Assembly (NCBI GenBank): GCA_945948775.1
Contig: CAMFCK010000032.1
Location: 1-7,725 of the forward strand
Direction: 5' to 3'
Source of the DNA: an uncultured Clostridia bacterium
GTDB taxonomy: Bacteria > Bacillota > Clostridia > UBA1381
DNA length: 7,725 nt
Positions 5,406 through 7,725 of this stretch are shown in pieces. Position numbers and translations under genes: made by a program. The notes beneath the pieces are model-generated. The model searched no databases. It worked only from the letters and a program-made list of their open reading frames with translations, and had not been told where the DNA came from. Numbering within the stretch: the stretch's first letter is position 1; each line of letters starts with the position of its first letter.

Positions 5406-7725
5406 CGTCCCACCGCCTTCATCATTTCATAAATCATACGCGCCGCCATTGCACGTGTTGCAAAATCCTTTGGTGCACAGCGGTTATCACCAACACCGCT
5501 CATAATATTAAGCGCTTTTACACAATAAACCGCCGCTTTTGCATATTCAGAGATTTCGCCGTCATCCGCATACACGCTGCCATCCGGCTCAGCAGCATAC
5601 CCAAGCTTTTCCAATGTACGATAAATTATTGCCGCCATATCCTGACGAGTAATATTTTCACCTACTCCAAAGCTCCCGTCTTTACCGTAAATTATTCCGT
5701 ATTTTTCTGCACTTGCTATATAGCTGTAATACCACTCATCCGACCGTACATCAACAAGCTGTGTCTGCGCGTCAGCCGTGTACGCCCCTACTGCTGTAAC
5801 TATCATTTTCACAAATTCTTCCCTCGTAATATTGCGGTCAGGATAGAACAGCCGTTCCTCATTTTCTGAAACTATATTCTTCTTCAAAAGATAATTGATA
5901 CTTTCCTCTGCCCACTTAACGCTCTGTAAATCGCCAAAACTGTAGCTTTGTACATCTTGAGGCTGGATAGTAATCTGCGACATACTGCTTCCGCCCGATG
6001 AAGTGCTTAATGAACTGCCCTTTCCTGCTCCGTCATCAGAGGATTTTTTGGTTACAGTAACAACTATATCTTTATTCAGTATGCTGCGCGTTATATCATA
6101 GCTCCTTGAACCGCTTGAAACTTTATACTCAATACTTCCGCTGACCTTCAGAGTAAAGCTGTCCGCATACCCCGGTGCTGTCAGTATTACTGTACCGATT
6201 TTAATAACAGGATCACTGCTTTCATCAACATCAACCGTTACAACTGCTGTATTATCCGTATTTTTAATCTCTTTACTGCCGCTTATTCCGGATGTTGTTA
6301 CTTTACTGAACAGACCGCTTTTTTCACACTCGATTATATATGAAATCTTTTTAACTCCTGTCTGCCCTTTAGTAAATGCTATCGGAATATTTACACCCTG
6401 CCCGGCATATACAGATATCGACTGAACATCAGGCATAACATCCGTTTTTCCAAATTCTTCAGCAAGCCAGTTATTGCATATCCTGTCATACTCAGCCTTA
6501 TATTCCTCAGGCGTTTTCATATCCTCAAGCGAAGCAAGCTCGCCGAGAAACTCCGCTCTATGCTTTTCAATACCATCTGATTTCGCACCGTCTATACCGA
6601 TATAGCCGCACAAAACACTGTCGGCAAGTATTTCCTCCACAGCTGTGATGTCGCCCTGATTAATTGTTTCAAAGGCTAAATACTTGTTATAGTCGTCGCA
6701 AAATGCCAAAACATCGGCATAATCCGCATTTATAAAATGCCTGTAAAACATATCAGCTTCCGGTATTGACTCCAAATCACTTTCATGCGTGATGCCTAAA
6801 ATTTGTGAATTTTTGTCAAACCATTCCCGAACCTCGCTCACACTGCCTGCAGCGCGAAGATTATCAAGTATTGCTTTTTCTGTCACCTGTGAAATATATA
6901 CAAGCTCTGCGACTGCTGTTTTTGTTGTATACTCCGTAGCAAGAGTGAAGGTATACCGTCCTGCCGTACTGCCCTCAGGTATGGTATAGCTTATTTCAAA
7001 AGCTCCTCCCTCACCCGAAACTGTTTTTACAGCCCTGTCTGTATACGTTCCGTCAGGTGCTGTTACGCTAAGCGTCACACTTCTGCCTGAAACTTTCTGT
7101 CCAACCGAGGAATACACAACGCCTGCTATGTCAACATTCTCATAGCTGATATTCTTATCCGAAATTGACAAACTTCCTCCACCGTTATCGTTTTGTGTAT
7201 CCGATGTGGCAAATATAACACTCTTTTGTTTTGCACACGCATACTTGCTTTCTAAATTTTTAATAACAAGCGTATATACAGTACTGTAGTCAAGAGTTCC
7301 TTTCAGACTGATATTAAGCTCATTTCCGGATGCCGAAAGTTCTGCAGGTATAATTTTATCTCCGTTTATTACATATGCTGATGCCTTGTAAAGCGCATCT
7401 GTATTAATTTCATCCGTACAGTATGCTGTAAAAAAGTCTGTGCCCCTTTCAATAGTACGCCCGTTTACAAGCGCTTTTTCACCGGCAAAAACCGAATAAA
7501 CACCAAAATCAGTATTTATTTTATCCAGCCGGAAGTAATCCCAGTTTACGCCGCCTCCGCTCTGTGAAACCTTTATAACTCCGCTGCCGGCCTTAAGCTC
7601 CACTGTTCCGACCTCATCATCGGTCATCGGATCCCATGCGCCTGTTGGCTGAATGGCATATTCCTGCTCAACGCCGCCGGGGAACTCAAAGGTAAGCATG
7701 GTCGATGCTCCGGTTATACTTGCAT
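5402..7725 (-). CDS. Large modular surface protein with three C-terminal SLH repeats (5' end outside window)
   Basis: The frame is open to the window edge: eight more codons precede the internal Met at 7699, so the true start lies outside. Residues are numbered from that Met. Residues 1-62 are the end of a CBM6/35-like module (LKAGSGVIKV strand, closing NWDYFRL). Residues 66-165 look like a bacterial Ig domain (STVYTLVIKN strand), and 176-270 form a second Ig/macroglobulin-like domain. Residues 271-422 are mainly helical and seem to contain a duplication. Residues 424-550 form a beta-sandwich resembling cohesins (SISVYAGQGVNIPIAF, NTDNTAVVTVDV). Residues 551-585 are a Ser/Gly-rich linker. SLH repeats lie at about 588-640, 648-700 and 709-762, with motifs ITREE, ITRQD and ATRAM. 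The SLH repeats anchor the protein to the cell wall polymer. Any catalytic domain would be in the missing N-terminal part. The SLH call is firm and the cohesin resemblance is tentative. The gene overlaps the next by 4 bases. Confidence 0.9.
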   Translation of the reverse strand, partial: ASITGASTMLTFEFPGGVEQEYAIQPTGAWDPMTDDEVGTVELKAGSGVIKVSQSGGGVNWDYFRLDKINTDFGVYSVFAGEKALVNGRTIERGTDFFTAYCTDEINTDALYKASAYVINGDKIIPAELSASGNELNISLKGTLDYSTVYTLVIKNLESKYACAKQKSVIFATSDTQNDNGGGSLSISDKNISYENVDIAGVVYSSVGQKVSGRSVTLSVTAPDGTYTDRAVKTVSGEGGAFEISYTIPEGSTAGRYTFTLATEYTTKTAVAELVYISQVTEKAILDNLRAAGSVSEVREWFDKNSQILGITHESDLESIPEADMFYRHFINADYADVLAFCDDYNKYLAFETINQGDITAVEEILADSVLCGYIGIDGAKSDGIEKHRAEFLGELASLEDMKTPEEYKAEYDRICNNWLAEEFGKTDVMPDVQSISVYAGQGVNIPIAFTKGQTGVKKISYIIECEKSGLFSKVTTSGISGSKEIKNTDNTAVVTVDVDESSDPVIKIGTVILTAPGYADSFTLKVSGSIEYKVSSGSRSYDITRSILNKDIVVTVTKKSSDDGAGKGSSLSTSSGGSSMSQITIQPQDVQSYSFGDLQSVKWAEESINYLLKKNIVSENEERLFYPDRNITREEFVKMIVTAVGAYTADAQTQLVDVRSDEWYYSYIASAEKYGIIYGKDGSFGVGENITRQDMAAIIYRTLEKLGYAAEPDGSVYADDGEISEYAKAAVYCVKALNIMSGVGDNRCAPKDFATRAMAARMIYEMMKAVGR
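5411..5419 (-). promoter_or_regulatory. Ribosome binding site of the 837-residue SLH gene
   Basis: AAGGCGGTG on the minus strand differs by one base from AAGGAGGTG and lies 5 bases before the ATG at 5405, inside the last codons of the upstream gene. It allows independent initiation in addition to coupling, and supports this start. Confidence 0.7.

Noticed and set aside
5387..5869. Long forward-strand open frame (160 codons) opposite the SLH repeats
   Set aside because: Fully antisense to the SLH coding region, no convincing ribosome binding site, and Cys/His/Ile-rich low-quality composition typical of a shadow frame.

Overview
The window looks like chromosomal DNA of a low-to-mid-GC, Gram-positive member of the Clostridia (Bacillota), probably a gut or rumen polysaccharide degrader. 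This rests on S-layer homology (SLH) repeats, Gram-positive signal peptides, strong AAGGAG-type ribosome binding sites, frequent ATA and TAT codons, and carbohydrate-binding and carbohydrate-esterase-like modules. The genus cannot be fixed from the sequence alone.

Every gene I can support is on the minus strand, so transcription runs from high to low coordinates. In order: (1) 7725-5402 is the C-terminal 773 residues of a large modular surface protein whose start lies outside the window. It carries a CBM-like end, two Ig-like domains, a helical region, a cohesin-like sandwich, a Ser/Gly linker and three C-terminal SLH repeats. (2) 5405-2892 is an 837-residue secreted protein with N-terminal SLH repeats and a long beta-rich body, coupled to the previous gene by an ATGA overlap. 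(3) 2838-1987 is a 283-residue secreted protein with a CBM6/35-like module and an Ig-like domain, but no anchor or catalytic domain. (4) 1966-1826 is a 46-residue small protein, 20 bases after the previous stop and behind a strong ribosome binding site. These four probably form one transcription unit. (5) After a 238-base gap with a long imperfect inverted repeat (1705-1759) comes 1587-1, the N-terminal 529 residues of a secreted multi-module protein. It ends in what looks like the N-terminal jelly-roll of a carbohydrate esterase family 2 (CE2) enzyme, and its catalytic part lies beyond base 1.

The proteins read together as a surface polysaccharide-handling locus: two SLH proteins held to the cell wall polymer, a soluble binding protein and a multi-CBM esterase. 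The least explained items are the 46-residue protein, the beta-repeat body of the 837-residue protein, the possible cohesin-plus-SLH architecture and the inverted repeat before the esterase gene. No RNA genes, CRISPR arrays, insertion sequences or attachment sites were seen. The forward-strand open frames are antisense shadows.
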